A stretch of DNA of 64,000 nucleotides from Camarhynchus parvulus (lineage: Eukaryota > Chordata > Aves > Passeriformes > Thraupidae). Position 1 is the stretch's first letter. Each line of letters starts with the position of its first letter. The translations under genes were made by a program, and so were the position numbers. Under the pieces are notes generated by a model. It was not told the origin of the DNA, made no database searches, and saw only the letters and a list, made by a program, of their open reading frames with translations. Of the stretch, positions 38,301-52,200 are shown piece after piece. Location: positions 31,940,001 to 32,004,000 of the forward strand of contig NC_044572.1 of NCBI RefSeq assembly GCF_901933205.1, read 5' to 3'.

Positions 38301-39261
38301 AATACAGACCATATTTCTTCATCCTACTTTTGTTGTCATATCTTTTTTCATGCTGTGTGTTAAAGGAAAACCAATTGAGATAATATAAACATAGTTGATA
38401 AATCTTTATGCTCCCTGGGGCTCTGCTCTTATTCCCATCACAAGACTAATGCACAAACAGGACAGACCAAAACAAGTCTCTCATTAGCTAAGCTAATTAG
38501 TTCAAACATATGGCCCAAACCTTTTTCACTATTGTAGGAGAGAAAACAAGGTAGTTTCAGTTCCTACTCTTGGTTTCCCCAGTTAAACTGAACTCTTCTC
38601 CACATATTTACACACCTGAGAGCCTGCCAACATTCACGTGCCCCGGGAGGTTAACACAATCAAGGAACCAGACATTTCCATGGGTATGAAAGAGTCAGCA
38701 AATATCCAAAGGGATGCACTCCTTCTCAACTAAAGCACATATCCTTCTCTGTAGCTCACCTATTAGTTGTTTTAATTCATTTGGAAGTAGAAAACATAAT
38801 TCTGATACTATTTTTGTCCAAAAAAAGCTTTATTTTTTGTCTACATCTAAGGAAATTAGAATTTCTTAAAAGTTGAAATTTATAAGGTTAGCTTTCATTC
38901 ATTACTTAGTTAAAAAAAAAAGGCACAGAGCATCTGGATACTTTGGGAGTTGTCTTATCTCCAGTAATGTCAGTGTCATACAAACTTTTTATACCAGCCC
39001 TTCCCCAAGACAGTGTTCACCTTCCAGTGAAATACAGCAGGACAGACTCTTGACAAAACTCAGTCACCTGAACACACACACACCAAAGGGACTCCCAGGA
39101 AGGGCAAAAGCTTGAAGGATGATTCACCAGTGAATGAAAATTAGGATCTGCTTGCCCAGAACATATATGGAGGCAGCCTGGATGAAGAGGCAGGATCCAT
39201 TGCAATTTAATTTTTTTTTGTTTTGTTTTAACGCATGGCTATGATATAGAGGTGACGGATT
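35396..39261. other. non-coding stretch, no gene seen
   Basis: Open frames on both strands around 36.3-37.1 kb (up to 116 codons) overlap in several phases and have no domain. The region 37.6-38.9 kb is AT-rich and featureless. No gene called. Confidence 0.4.
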
Positions 39262-39684
39262 TCATGTCCAACAAAGATCACAAAAATTGTGAAGGGTCTC
39301 GAGCACAGATCTCATGAGGAACAACTGATGGAGCTGATTGTTTAGCTTGGAGCAAAGGTAGCTCAGGGAGACCTCAGGGAGGCTCTCTACCCTAAAGAAG
39401 GTTGTGCTGGGGTGGGGGTTGGACTCTTCTCCCAGGCAACAAGTAACAGGACAAGAGGAAATCACCTCAAGTTTTCAAACCACAGGAAAACCAATATCAG
39501 GAAAACCTTCTTTCATGGAAATGGTTGTCAAGCATTGGAACAGCCTGCCCAGGGGAAGTGGTGGAGCTCCCACACCCTGGAGGTATTTAAGAGATGCGTA
39601 GATGTGGAACTTAGTGACACGGGTTAATGGTTGGAGCCAATAATCTTAGAGTTTTTTCCAACTGAAACTATTCTTGGATTCTAT
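39262..39684 (+). mobile_element. CR1 LINE 3' fragment with tail
   Basis: A well-preserved 3' portion of CR1. It runs GAAGGGTCTCGAGCACAGAT, 'AACAAGTAACAGGACAAGAG', 'TTGTCAAGCATTGGAACAGC', 'CTGCCCAGGGGAAGTGGTGG', 'GAGGTATTTAAGAGATGCGT' and 'AGATGTGGAACTTAG', and ends in GGATTCTAT. The 5' end is truncated. The 188-codon frame that starts inside its tail and runs to 40197 is not a gene. Confidence 0.95.
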
Positions 39685-42600
39685 ATCCAAAAGTGCTACC
39701 AAAGGAGAGACTCTGAGCTGTACTGGGGCAGAACACCAGCAGGTGCAAATTCTGTCACATTCAGGAACAGGCAGCAAAGGTGGCCACTGCCAGGATATGA
39801 AAGAGTGGGGCCAGAGCCTGGGAGGGACATTGCACAGGTCCAGGCGCCCCACTGCCAAGGGAAGGCTGCACTAGGAGACTGGGGGCTGGGCCAGACAGGA
39901 CAGGAAGCACCAGACAGAAGATTGCTTGGTTGGTTGGTTGGAAATACTGATGATGCCTTCAGAAAGGCCGGGGAAGGGAATTTCCTAGAGCAGCTGGGCT
40001 GTCCCCAATGGTTTCATCCCTTTTGTGCTCTCTGCTGTAGTTGGGTGAAGTCATTCCTCCTTCCTTTTCCTCTTTGCTTTTGTGGTGAAGTGACATCTTT
40101 GGCTCCAAACCAGTTAAGGGCAGAGCAGACTGGGATTATTTCCTTCCCAGGGCAGGTCAGGTCTCCATCACTGAGTGTAACACCAGGGCCAGCTTAAGGC
40201 TTTCCAACACAGAGTTGATGAAGGACCCACAGCCTCCTGTGGGTGAGGGGCTGCTGTGTTTCTGTGCAGGCAGTACATACAAGAAGCCAGCTTAGTGTTT
40301 CTTTCTGTTCCTGGGGTTTCTTTTAAAATATTCATTTGGAAATCCCATATTCCTTAACAGATGAACTCCACACTCAATAAATATGCCTTTACAAGAAGGT
40401 CAGTGGCAGCCTGGCTAGTTGGGATATGTGACTCTCAGTCCAACAGAAAAGGGGTTGGTGATTCCAGGCCAGGTTTATCTTCAGCCTGACAGAACCTGCT
40501 CCTTGCATCCAGCATAAGCCCAGTATTATTTTGTCTCCCTTGGCAGGATCTGCACACCTTTTCTTCAAGCTGTGCTCATATTACAGAGCAGCTACAAAAC
40601 CCCATGTTCATCTTTGCATTTTGGTGGTGCTTGCAAGGCAGTTTGGTGGCCCTGGACTAGGTTGTTTTCTGAGGAAACTTAACCAGGTGCTGTGATTCAG
40701 GTGTGCAAAGAGAAAAATCCACTTTAAACTTTGCTGGGAAAGCAAAAGCCCAAATGAATGACTGGGGGCATTCACCTGAAGAATCAGACTATCCCCGCTT
40801 TGGAGTAAAGGGGCAAATTGCTTACAGTGGAGGTGCAAGGGCTCCAGCATGGGCATCTTTAGTCCTTGGATTCGCTCCTGTCACACACAACCCAAACTGG
40901 ACATTCAGACAGGAGGGAGATGGACACAAATCCCTTTTTCTACTTGTCTCTGCTTTGAGTTATAGCCTTGAGAACATAGAAAGGACTGTTTGGAGAACCT
41001 GATAGTGGTGGAAGAATTCAGGAGCAGTACATATGATGCAGATAAGCAGAAATTTCTGATATATGTGACTGTTAACCAGCCACCTTTATTCAGTACAAAT
41101 TCAGCATAAAGCAAGAAAAAGGAGGCGAGATTAGGGAGAGAAAGCAGGAAAAAGTCGTGTAAAGGCACTTGTAACAAACACTAAAAACCACTATATAAAA
41201 ATATAACAGTTGAAGCTAAAACAAAATTGTGTGCCTGACAGTACATCTGATACACCAGGAAGATATCTGCTAGAGAATTCATGATAAGAGAGTTTAGGAG
41301 AAATAAGGACAAACTATTATTAGAAAATATGCAGAGTATGCAATGCCATTTATACCCAGAAATGTATTTTAATCAATCTTCCCCATATTGCACATTTATA
41401 AAGCTTTTAAAAAGCTTAGCAGCTCAGTGGTCTTTAGTAACCATGAATCAGGAGATGTGTCTGCGGCACTGCAGCCACATAAACCAAACCTCAGCTGTTC
41501 AATGAGCAGAATCCCGACCGACCTGATGCACAATTTCACTCATCTGGTGGAAGCCTCTAATCTATCTTGTTCCCAGGTTATTTGGAGGCAACAGCTGATA
41601 ACCACAGCCCTGCACACACAGATAAAAACGTGGCTCTGAGCAATCTGCAGAAACGGATGAACCGCTCTTCCTGCTGTGTGCAGCGCGACTGACCCTCGAC
41701 CGGCTGTGAAACCAGCGCCTGGAGCAGGATGTGAAGCTGGCCCAGAGGTCAGACAGATGCCAGCAGTCACCCACCATGGGCTGCAGCCCTTCCCCCACAC
41801 ACACCCAGCTGCATCGTGCTTGCCAGGGCCAAGGTTGTTCAGACACTGGCAATCAGCAGGGCAATAAGGTTGCTGAGCCCCAAAACACAGCAGGCAGCCT
41901 CGGGGAGCTGTTCTCAGTGTCAGACGAGGGCTCTTTGGTGGAGAGAGGAACGAGTCTCACAGGCCTAGGCAGGCTCCAGGAAGGACAAATGATTAACAGG
42001 GAGCCAAAGCTCATTTAAATCCAGCTGTATTTCAAATCTCCAAGCCACTATGCTAAAATGCACAACACACTGCAGCAAAGTGAGCCTAAGACATGAGACA
42101 TGATATCTTTGCTAAGACTGATGGTTTTCTTACTTACTTCTTTCTCCCATTTTTGTGAGAATTCATGGACTTTTAAACACCATTTAAAGGAAATTTCAAG
42201 CACTAGGAAACTGCATCGTGGCACCTAACACAATGCAAGATTATCCAGCCCATTGCTACACAAAATCCCTATGGCACTGTAGGAGAAAAACAGAATAATC
42301 AATAAAATACTATTGTGTGTGGTGCTTAAACCAAAAGGTGTGCTCTTCAGAGAGCAGTGCTTAGAGAACAGACTTCTGTGAGCATGTGGTACTCAGACCT
42401 CATTAAATAAAAGCACTATCAGGTTAATTAGTTAATGTCTTGTAAGCACTTTGAAGAAATATGATATTGGGTGTATCAGTGTGTGCTGTCATTTATTTCA
42501 GGGTAGTGGGGTAGTATTTGACTGCCCCAGTACAATCCCCTTCAGCTTCAATTGTGAGGTCTGAATAAAGACAGGATATCAGATCAGTACAGGCTTTGGC

Positions 42601-45329
42601 CTTTAAAAATGCTGCTTTTAGCATCAGCCATCTCCTCCTGACTTTAAATTTTACCCCAAAGTAGAGAAAACCTCTTTCTTATACAAACAAGAGGTATATT
42701 ACACCCACAGAAAGCAGCTCTCCCTTACCTGCAATTCCACTCGAGCCACAGAGCAGTACCATCTACTCAGAGGTAAGCAAGCTCAGGCAACTCTGGGACA
42801 CACAAAACATGGGAAGTAGTACAGAACAGTGGTATGGACAACAGGGGAGTTATTACACTGTGACAGATGCATACCCAGACTACACTGGCTCCCAAGAGCT
42901 CTGCAGAAAAAATCAGAGCTAGACACATCTGTGCCAGTGTCAAAAGGCAAGACAGATAATCGCCCTAAAATGCAACTCATGCAGTCCTGTAAGTGTGCTT
43001 GAGAGGATTGTGTTGAGGCAGGAAAATACTGGCTAGAAAGCTATCAATAAAACAGCCCTCCCAGGAAAATATCACCCCTAGTCCTCCTTAGTATTTATAC
43101 CCTCCTTTAAGTTGGCCTTCACATGTCCCTTAGACTAAAAGCTGAGTGCAAAGTCCTCCAGTATACCTATAAAGAAAGATGTCTAGAGTGCAGAACAAGT
43201 GAGGTATCCCTAAAAGGATGATGGGGTTTGGGTTTGCTCTGCAGAGGGATGATGTGAAGGAGGGAACAGACACACACCACCTGCCAGAAAAACACGGTAT
43301 CACCAGCAGTGGCCCCTGGCCACACACTTACACCTCTGTGCTGTGCTGAGACCAGCAATTCAACCAGGAAGGACACCACCTAGGCCATCCATTTAACACC
43401 TGCACACAGACAGCATTTGGAAAGCTTAGCTCCCTGATGTTCAGACAATGCATGGCAAGCATCCTTCTGTGCATGAAGCCAGTACAGACCTCAGTTCTTT
43501 GGAGATAACAGAAACAATTATATATACATATAATTATAGATGTATTATCATAATTGTAGAAGATACCTTTATATGCGGTGGTCTGTGTCAACTGTTTACT
43601 GCTTAGAGCTTAACTGTATTTACAGTTCATAATTAATATTAAATTAATGTTGCTAATTTTTAATTTTATTCTTCAATAAAGAATATCTAAGAAAAGGCAA
43701 TATGATATTAAAGAAAGAACAACTTATCTCAAGGTAGACCAGTATTATTACTACAGAATAAAAGATGGTCTGTGTATGGAACTAAATAGGAATATCCCAG
43801 AATTAATAACCTTGAAGGATAGGCCTGCATGTAAATACACCTTTCTGCCCATTCAACTGCACAATCACTCTGCAAAACCTCAGAGAAAGCAATTTAAAAT
43901 TTTTTAACAAATGCAAAGAGTGAAACAAATCAGGCAGCTCCAAAAGGCCAAACTATGAAAAATAGATTTCATTACTGAAGCAAAAGGCAAGACCATTTGG
44001 GAAATTGGAAGCATGGATTATTACCCCCAAACACTCAAAGTGTCTTTTAGTACATTGACTTTTCCCATCCATTATTCATCAGAGATGCCAAATTAGACAA
44101 TCTTCACACCAAATCACTCCTCAGCAATCCACAGCTGTGCCAGTCAGGGGCCACACCAGCCCCACTTCCACCCTTCTTGGACAGGAGCAGTTATCCCATG
44201 TGAGCAGCTCTGGGACATATTAGGTCGTCTTCCTGCAGGAGCAGGGAAAAATTTTGCTTCTCCTTGAAACATGAGCTGCACAATTTCAGCCCCCAATACC
44301 TCCCTACCATCACAAATAGCTCCTTGTTGGATTTCATCCTAGGCTTCTTTATATTCTTGCACCACTAAGAATTTTGCAGGAAGTCAAGGGGCATAGGAGC
44401 AAACAAAGGTAAAAGACAGATTAGATGGCACCAAGAATACTCTCCTGTCAGATAAAAGTACATCCTCTCCCAGCACCTTCTATGTGTCCCTTTATCTTTA
44501 CTCTGCCACTATGGCATTTGGTATTGCTTGCCCCATATTTCTGCTGGTTCCTGCTCCCCTCTCTCTCATCTATCATACTTTTCCTCCCTGCAAAGGACTT
44601 GCAATTTCACCTCTTTGTTATCAGTCTCTCCTTTTCTTCCAGAGTAATTTTTAAAGGCTGTCCTGGGAGGCTGGGAAGAACTAAGAGTACTTCTATGTGT
44701 GCAACACTTCTCCACCCTCAGGACAAGAAAGAGCATATTGACTTTCTCTGCAGTCAGGGTAAAGAGTGGAAGGGAGCACAGCCTTAGGGCCATGCAAGGT
44801 CTCAGTTCTGAGGGGAATAGGATCAGGGACTGAAGCCCCTGGGGTGAATCCACCCCAGCATCCCAACAAATCCCATGTTCTGCAGCATCACTTCACAGCC
44901 CAGTGCCCTGGATGGTGCCAGCCTGGGAAATGAATATGAGCAGGATGCACATAAACCAGCCCATTTCTTTGCCAGTGCTATTTCAGAACCGGCCTTTCCC
45001 AGATAATTTTAGCTCGCTTTACCGGTTGATCCCTAGAGCAAGGGGAAATTCTGTTTTTGCTTTTAATGTTGTTATACAATATTGTGATGAGCTGAATACA
45101 TACAGCCAGAGGGAAAATGAGGCTTAGCAAGTACTACTTCTTGGCAACCAGTTTTTAAACAGATGTTCAGCTGTCGTAAGAGGCATTGTGGTGGTGGGCT
45201 GGGCCCTAGTACAATGTGCAGCCAAGGATGTAGTGACAATTGTACAGGATTAATTAAACTTCCTGAATGACCTCACTTCAAGGCTCTGCAGAGCCCAGAT
45301 AAGAATCACACAGCTTTGCCAGGAGCCTT
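39685..45329. other. non-coding stretch, no gene seen
   Basis: Contains a short (TTGG)n run at 39928-39941 and AT-rich stretches around 42.0-42.6 and 43.5-44.0 kb. No gene, RNA gene or further recognised mobile element. Donor-like sites (GAG|GTAAGC near 42772, CCT|GTAAGT near 42990) lack paired acceptors with open frames. Confidence 0.4.
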
Positions 45330-45358
45330 AAAAGGGAAAGGAAAGGGAGGGAAAAGGA
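45330..45358 (+). repeat. 29-nt polypurine tract
   Basis: An uninterrupted A/G run (AAAAGGGAAAGGAAAGGGAG and onward). Such tracts can adopt triplex structure. No gene context is evident. Confidence 0.9.
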
Positions 45359-48300
45359 CTTCCCATAAACGTGGACTTCTTTCTCCGGGTTGTGGAGCAG
45401 CACCTGTGGGTCTGGCAGGGAGGGGGGCAGCAGGGCTGCTCTCACCCAGTTTGAGCCTAGAGAGATGAATGGGTCAGGTGTGCAAAGCAGACAGCCACAG
45501 GCAGCCCTGGAGCCTCTCAGCAGTGTGAGTGCAGAGCAAGTTGCCTCTCCAGATTGCTCACAGTCCTGCTGCCCTCACCCCTTTTATTTGTTCCATTTAC
45601 ACAGCACTTCCATTCCAGGATCCCAGGGCATGGAAAGACCCACCAACACAAAGCTGGGGGCACCTATGGTGCAAATAATTTAATTTTCTGACTTACTCCC
45701 TTGATCACCACACCTAAAGCACACCAAAAGCTGGCGCAGTCCAGTTGATTTCCTGCAGAAAAAGCATGAAAGGAACCATTACTAATTTGGCTCCTCCTTC
45801 CTATGCCAATCTTCCAACACTACTCCAGCAGGTTTTGGAATCTGAAAACACCCTGTGTACATCTGCTTGCCACTTTCCTGGATGTACAGCCAGTACCTTG
45901 TGCTGTAGTACTGCTACAGCATATGTCAGGCTGTGGCGCAGCACTCACACTGAACTGCAAAGGCACTGGCAAATAATGGCATCCTTGGTCTTGAATGAAA
46001 CACAGGCACTGTGGAACTAAACACAGCCAGGACATGAACTTGGGCACAGCCCTGACTGTCAAACTTCCAACAGGGTCCCTGGCCCAATTGTGTCTTCCAA
46101 GACAATGTCCAGGCTATTTCAGGGAACACCACAATGTAGTAATTAAGATGACCAAGGTGAGCTGTTTTTCCTAGAAAAGAGCTCACCCATCAGCAGTGCA
46201 GCATCCCCTTGGAATGCCTAGGACATGGCCTATTCTCCTTGCTTACCAGGGTGATCATGCAAAGCCCAGATGTTCCCTCCTGCTGGTGTCTGGTCAAGGG
46301 CCAGTTTACACACCTTCACTTGGGAATAAGGAATTTTTCATCAGGGCTGCATGGATGTAGTCAAAGGTATTCAAGTGTTTATCTTCCTTCATTTTCAGGC
46401 TTAGAACAGAGAGTCTGAATTTCACCACAATGCTGCGAACAGGATTTCATGTCGCAGTAAACATCATGCTCCCCTGGGATGATCTTGCTCTCCACCAGCC
46501 ATCTCCACATCAGTTTTGGTGGTTCTCTTTTCCACACCACCAGTCAGCTTACCAAGAAAGGGTGCTGGGTGCCTGGCTGCAGGAGCAGTGTGGCCTGCAG
46601 CCAAAGCTGGTATGAAGGAGGAGGGATGTTCCTCTCCACAGCAGGCAAATGGATTGTCTTAGACACAAGAAGTGCAACTGGAGAAATGAGATTTGCAGTT
46701 CTTAGGGAATAACACGGCTGTGGTTCTGTGTACAAGTGATGCTTGCTGTGTCCTACAATGCCTGCAAAAAACAGGCTGCTATGGAGCTTAGCTTGCACAT
46801 CTTCCCCATCAGCATCCTGGGACATGCATCAGGCACCAAACTGAGTTCTTAAGCTCTACTCACTCAGCCCTGCTGCTGACCTAAAAAGAGGATTGGCTCA
46901 CAGAACTTACAGAAAACAGTTCAGAAAGCTAACCACAGAATGAAAAGTATTCTCCTACAAAAATTGTGTTTCTCAAAGTAGGAAATTTCTTTGGCATTTC
47001 CCACCCACAATCCTGAACAGGAAATCATTGTATAAGAAAGAAATCAGAGGAGTTGATCATCTCAAGGTTTTTAACATTGCACTTACATCTGATGTATTTA
47101 TATGTTGATCTTACTGTGTTACACGCAATACATGGGGTTTTGAAAACTGCTGGAAAAGGTAAAAGAGCAGACAAGTTAAAAAACTTGCTCAAGTCCCATA
47201 GCAAATCACTGATAAGAATCAAGAAGAGAACTCATGTGAAACAGCAAAACAGAGCAGAATCCACAGTGATTGGCAAGATGCCTATCAATTTCAAAGGGAC
47301 CACAATTTAATCCCTGGAGTCTTGACTTCTAACCTGACCTCCTTGTGGCACAGCAGATTATCAGCTGAGAAACTGCTCTTTTTCAGGCTGATCAGCATGA
47401 CGGTGCATGTGGCATGCATCTTAATAAGCAACTTATGATAAATGTGTTTTTAAGTACTGTTTAACAAAATGGATCTAGCAGATATTAAAACCATCAAAAA
47501 TGTGAATTTTTCCCCCCCTTGATTTATCTGCTTTATGTGATCCAGGCTCCAAGTCCCTGCTATTCACATCCCAAAAGTCTAGAAAATTTATCATTTGCTT
47601 CAGCCAGACACAGTAAGTTTCCTTCCCAAATACAGAATCTAGCCCATGAAATTCAGAATAGTACATTCAAATAGGGTTAAACACTTTCATTTAATCTTTG
47701 ACATGGTTTTAATTACTGCACAGCTTGATCTCCTGGTGCCTTGCCTTCACAATTAGGCTCCAAAAGGAGAAAATCAAGGACAAGAAGAAAGGAAGAGCTG
47801 TAGATGTCACCATGCTCATTATGGTGACATCTGTAAAAGAAAGAAAATAGCCAAAACATTGTGCTACTTCTGTAGCAAAATGCAACAAAGACAAAGGACA
47901 TCTGTATCTCACAACACACGTTTTGCAGGGAAGGCAGTGGGCAGCCTGGGTAACCAAACACCCCAAATCTTGAGCACCCCAAAACATGGGAAGAAAACCC
48001 AGATGTTCTCTGCCAGACTGAACCTGCCTGGAGCAAGAGGCAAACATAGAATTTTCCCTGGCAGTAGCCAAAAGCCACTGGCTTCTCTGTGCCCTGGGCT
48101 AGCTCTGGCCCTGCATCAGGAACACATGACCTGAGCTCCCAGCAGGAGACAAGCATGGCTGGAGATGCCAGCAAACATTGAGCCTGTACCAGAGAGCCTG
48201 ATGAGCAGCACTCATTGTTTTCTATACACAGGGATCAAACAGCATTATAACATTTTCTGCACACTCTCAGAGTAGCCACATCTGTGCCTTTGGCTGTTTA

Positions 48301-49193
48301 AAAGACACTTATTGGAAAAGTACACTGCAGAGCACACATTTTTACATTGTCTTCTGTACTTGGGGCTCAATTTCATTTTAACGCCTTTAAAAGCACACTC
48401 TCAAACATACTTAGTGACCTTGTGCAGATTCCCAGCTGAATTCTTTCTGCACAACACACAGACTTTACCTGTAATAACATTGCAACTGGAAAAGTAACAT
48501 TATGAAACAGAAATTATTAATATATAAACCATAAATCAGTTGTAGAAATGAGTATGATAACCTGCTTACAGTGGAAGAATGGAGCATGATCTTTCCTGAA
48601 AGCTCAGTCCACCTCCTGATCAGACATGTCAGCAGTAGAACCAATGCCACTATAAATTAATTGCCTGCAGACCCAAGGTTAAAAGGCTGATTTATGTCTA
48701 GCAGTAGAGCAAAGGTCATAAAAACCCTTCTCAACCTGGAGACTCAGATGGAAACAGCCCCCAGGTTCAGAAATTGTTAATTCCAGCTCGGGCCTGTAAT
48801 TAAAAATAAAAGGCATCCACAGTTTAAACAAATGTTGTTTGACCCACAGGACTACAAGTGTACAAACATGATCCTTGAGTACTTATTCCCACAAGCTCAA
48901 CAAATGTTATTACCCAGTGATTAAGCAATTGTTCAGTATGGTTTAAAAATTATTTTGATAAAAAAACAACAATAAAATTTATCTAAATCCTTCCTAAGGT
49001 TTTGATGTAAGTCATTTGCACTCAAGTTTTCTTAGAGAAGATGAAAATCAGAAACCCCAAAAATGGCCCAGAATTCAGCATTCTCGGATTTAGGAGAAAA
49101 GGGGAAAGAGATCGAAGAGTTTGTTCCACTGTTTTTTAATCTCACAAGCTTTATTTGCATCAAAAAAATGAAGATTAATTTGATTTGCACAGC
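45359..49193. other. non-coding stretch with one hairpin
   Basis: No gene is called. A perfect inverted repeat with 12-bp arms lies at 47802-47832 and is listed separately. Minus-strand frames at 47709-48174 are open in two phases and look like chance. Confidence 0.4.
47802..47832. repeat. perfect inverted repeat (12-bp arms, 7-nt loop)
   Basis: AGATGTCACCAT at 47802-47813 and ATGGTGACATCT at 47821-47832 are exact reverse complements around the loop GCTCATT. Two G-T pairs and one T-A pair would extend the stem to about 15. It is shorter than a typical microRNA precursor arm. Confidence 0.9.
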
Positions 49194-49266
49194 AAAAAAA
49201 AAAAAAAAAAACAAAAAAAACAAAAAAAAAAAAAAAAAAAACAAACAAAAAAAAAAAAAAAAAAAA
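49194..49266 (+). repeat. poly-A low-complexity tract with C interruptions
   Basis: Seventy-three bases of A broken only by single C residues, followed by CCCC. It could be an expanded A-rich tail of an old retroposed insertion, but no gene-derived sequence was recognised upstream. Confidence 0.95.
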
Positions 49267-52200
49267 CCCCCACAGCTTTGCTAAGAGGATTCCAGCCTCA
49301 ATTTGACAAAATAATTTTGATGCTATTTCAGAAAAGTGCTTATGTAAAATGAGTGCTTTTCTGACTTCCTCCTTTAGGGTTTTCCATCAGCCTTCTGTCA
49401 CACCCTCATGTCTCTGCCACTACACCAGCACCCACCTTCACCTGGCTCCAGCCTTCTCTGTGCTGCAGAGCCCCAGTGCCAGCCCCATGAACAGGGGATT
49501 CCCAGGCACCACCAGCAATCCCTGCCTATCTGCTGACTCAATGCTCCCCCAAGCAGTCCCAGAGACCTATGTGCTCACTCAGGAAAGCAGCTGCACGCCC
49601 TCATCATCAACACTGGCACCTGCTGAGCAGCAGCTTTTCCATGGTGCCCCTGGATTTAAGCTATCATTAAATAATATTGGGCCCATTCCAGTTAAGAAGT
49701 AACATATTCACAGCATCAGCAGGAGCCAAATGAATTATTTCCAAGTTTTCTTGTGACTGAAGTAACTAGCTTTGCATTATGCCAATGCTACAGTTGTAAC
49801 CCAGAAAGCAATTATCTTTGTATCAAAGCCCAACATCGTATGTACAATCTTTAATGGAGAAAGCAAGTCACTACAAATCGGTAGGATGCTGATGGAAGAT
49901 AGACTCTGCAGGCAGGAGGGAATGTTGCTCCAAACAGCTATATCCTGCCTCCCCCCAGTAAGTATTCACTGCTCCAACACCTCTTCATGACGGATAATAA
50001 CCCCGCTAACAAGCACCTGACTCAGCCTGAGTACCTGTTAAAAGTGTCACTGTCACTCGAGTGGGAGCTCTGCTTAATGCTCCTCTCCGATGAGGTGAAG
50101 CGGCTCAGCACGAACTGACAGCTCTCTCCTCTGCTGTAGCCTTCTTACCTCCTACTTTTCCGTGCCCTACAGCAGGCCTGGGGCTTCTGCCACTCTCCCT
50201 AGAGGTGCTGGAAGGACACAGACCCATTCCTGGGGGACTGGGAAGCCCTTTCACATTTGCCAATGGAAAAAGGCATTGAAGCTTTTAAACTGACTAAAAC
50301 TGGACTAAAATTCTCAAATGTGTTTAATATGTCAAAGACAGGAGAGGAATAGCAGGATACTTCAGATACACTTCTCGAGAAGAAGCAGAGAGAGCATTCA
50401 GCCGCACCTTTCCCAGGGTCATCTTTCCCTGGAACAGCAGGTTCTGCCCTGAGGGCTTTGGTTAGCAGCAGTGCCCAGCTCAGGAACCGCGAGTGCTGTG
50501 GACCTGGGAAAGGCTGTGATAAACAGTACTGGGTGGGCAAAAGAAGGTAGGAACCAACTGGATTTTTGATCTATAGATATTAGTTCTGGCAGCTAACACA
50601 AATTTAAAGAAGAAACAAAACAGCAGGCAAAGGGAAACACCTGCAGTTCTTTGAGAGCCTCTCAGCTTTGAACTTTTAACTTCTTTGTTTCACCGGTTTA
50701 AATTAAGCAATTAGTAAAGTGCTGACAATTTTTTAACGTGCTTCCCAAACAAATGTTACCCATGAGCCTGTGATAAGATGGCAGCACAGAAAGGGCACTT
50801 ACAGGATGACTCTGAAATTTGTTGGTGTCACATTAAAGAGATAAAAAGCCTTTTCCCTGCCACAGGGGTGAGGAAAACCAAAGTATTTGAATTAAGTTAG
50901 CCTGCTGGATACCTAAGAAAGATAAGTGCATGCAGAGTGTATTGACCACATGCTGTTCTTGCAGGGGGTTGATAGGGAACATATGTGAAGACTTGATGGT
51001 GCTGGAAGGATCTGAAGACCCCACCAGCAAGGTTTCTTTTGGCTGCACAGTTTGAACCTGGTTCAGGTCCCTCTGCTCCTGTGATCTCCACCACAACACC
51101 TGTGCAACCAGCAGTAGGTTTCCCTCATGAAAGCAAAAGTTATGCATCATCTGCCTCCTGGAAATGTTCCTTTCAGCAGTCCTTCCTTCCCTTGGGTCTT
51201 CCCTGAGCCCCTCTGCTGTTCCATCTCTATGTTGGTTAATCCCCCAGACAATTCTGCATGTGCTTAAGAGATGCCTGGGAATAGGAAACTTTCTCTGGCA
51301 GGAAAAGGAAGAGAAAAACAGAAGTTATAGCTCAATCTAAAATATTGAGTTGGCTATTTTTTATGTCTGGGTGGTAAGTCCACTGAGACAGCGTCAAACT
51401 GCATATTTCTTAAGCAGTAGCTAGCACCAAAGCCTCAGCTCCATTCCCCTTAGACCTGGGAGCTTTGTGGAACAGAAGACTTCTCCCATGAGACTCCACT
51501 TCCCAGGAAGGTTTATTTCCCCACAGCTGAGATCTGAGACCACATGCCTGGAAGCAGAGAAGGGAGCCTTCCCCTTCATCTTAACCCTTCGTACCACACA
51601 AGCCACTAACCTACCAAGGTCCCTGACCTGCTGTGTTTGCTCCAGCTGCATATTGCACTTTCCAGGACAGTAGAAAGGCCCTGGGAACACTTCATGAACA
51701 TGCCAAGGGCAATGTGCTGTGCTGTGTGTTTACAGATTTGAACATCCTCAGTATCTCACATAAAGCAAAAGCTAAAACAGGCCCCAGTTGCAGCAAGTGC
51801 TGTATCTTGTCGTATCACAAACTCCACAGGGCCCATGCAGTCAAGATCCGATCCATCCACTGACACCTCCCCACCTTGGACACCTATGCATGAACCAAAG
51901 TCACTCATTGAATCTTCTGGTTTATTTTAAATTCTCTTTGAATTAACCCAACATATCCACAAATGCAAAACCTCAAGCTACTCTGTTGAAGATTTAAAGA
52001 GGGCAAATAGGGCACAGCTATAATGGAAATGACAATTCTTAGCAGAAAGGACTTTTTAAATCCACAGATTGATGTCCTTTTTATAGCTTCTATTTTTGAA
52101 AGTCATGCAAGCATTGACGACAAAGCCAGCACCACATGCAATCACAAACTAAAACTGGTCCAAAGCCACAAAAAAATGGGCGCCGAGAAATGCAAAGTTA

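Noticed and set aside
39631..40197. 188-codon plus-strand frame
   Set aside because: It starts within the 3' end of a CR1 element and reads on into unrelated sequence, so it is not a gene.
47709..48174. Two overlapping minus-strand frames (120 and 153 codons)
   Set aside because: Two phases are open together, composition looks random, and the frames run through the hairpin. No domain is recognised.
49987..50118. 43-codon frame from ATG 49987 as a small protein
   Set aside because: The initiation context is poor (T at -3) and nothing independent supports translation. Kept only as part of a CpG-block observation.
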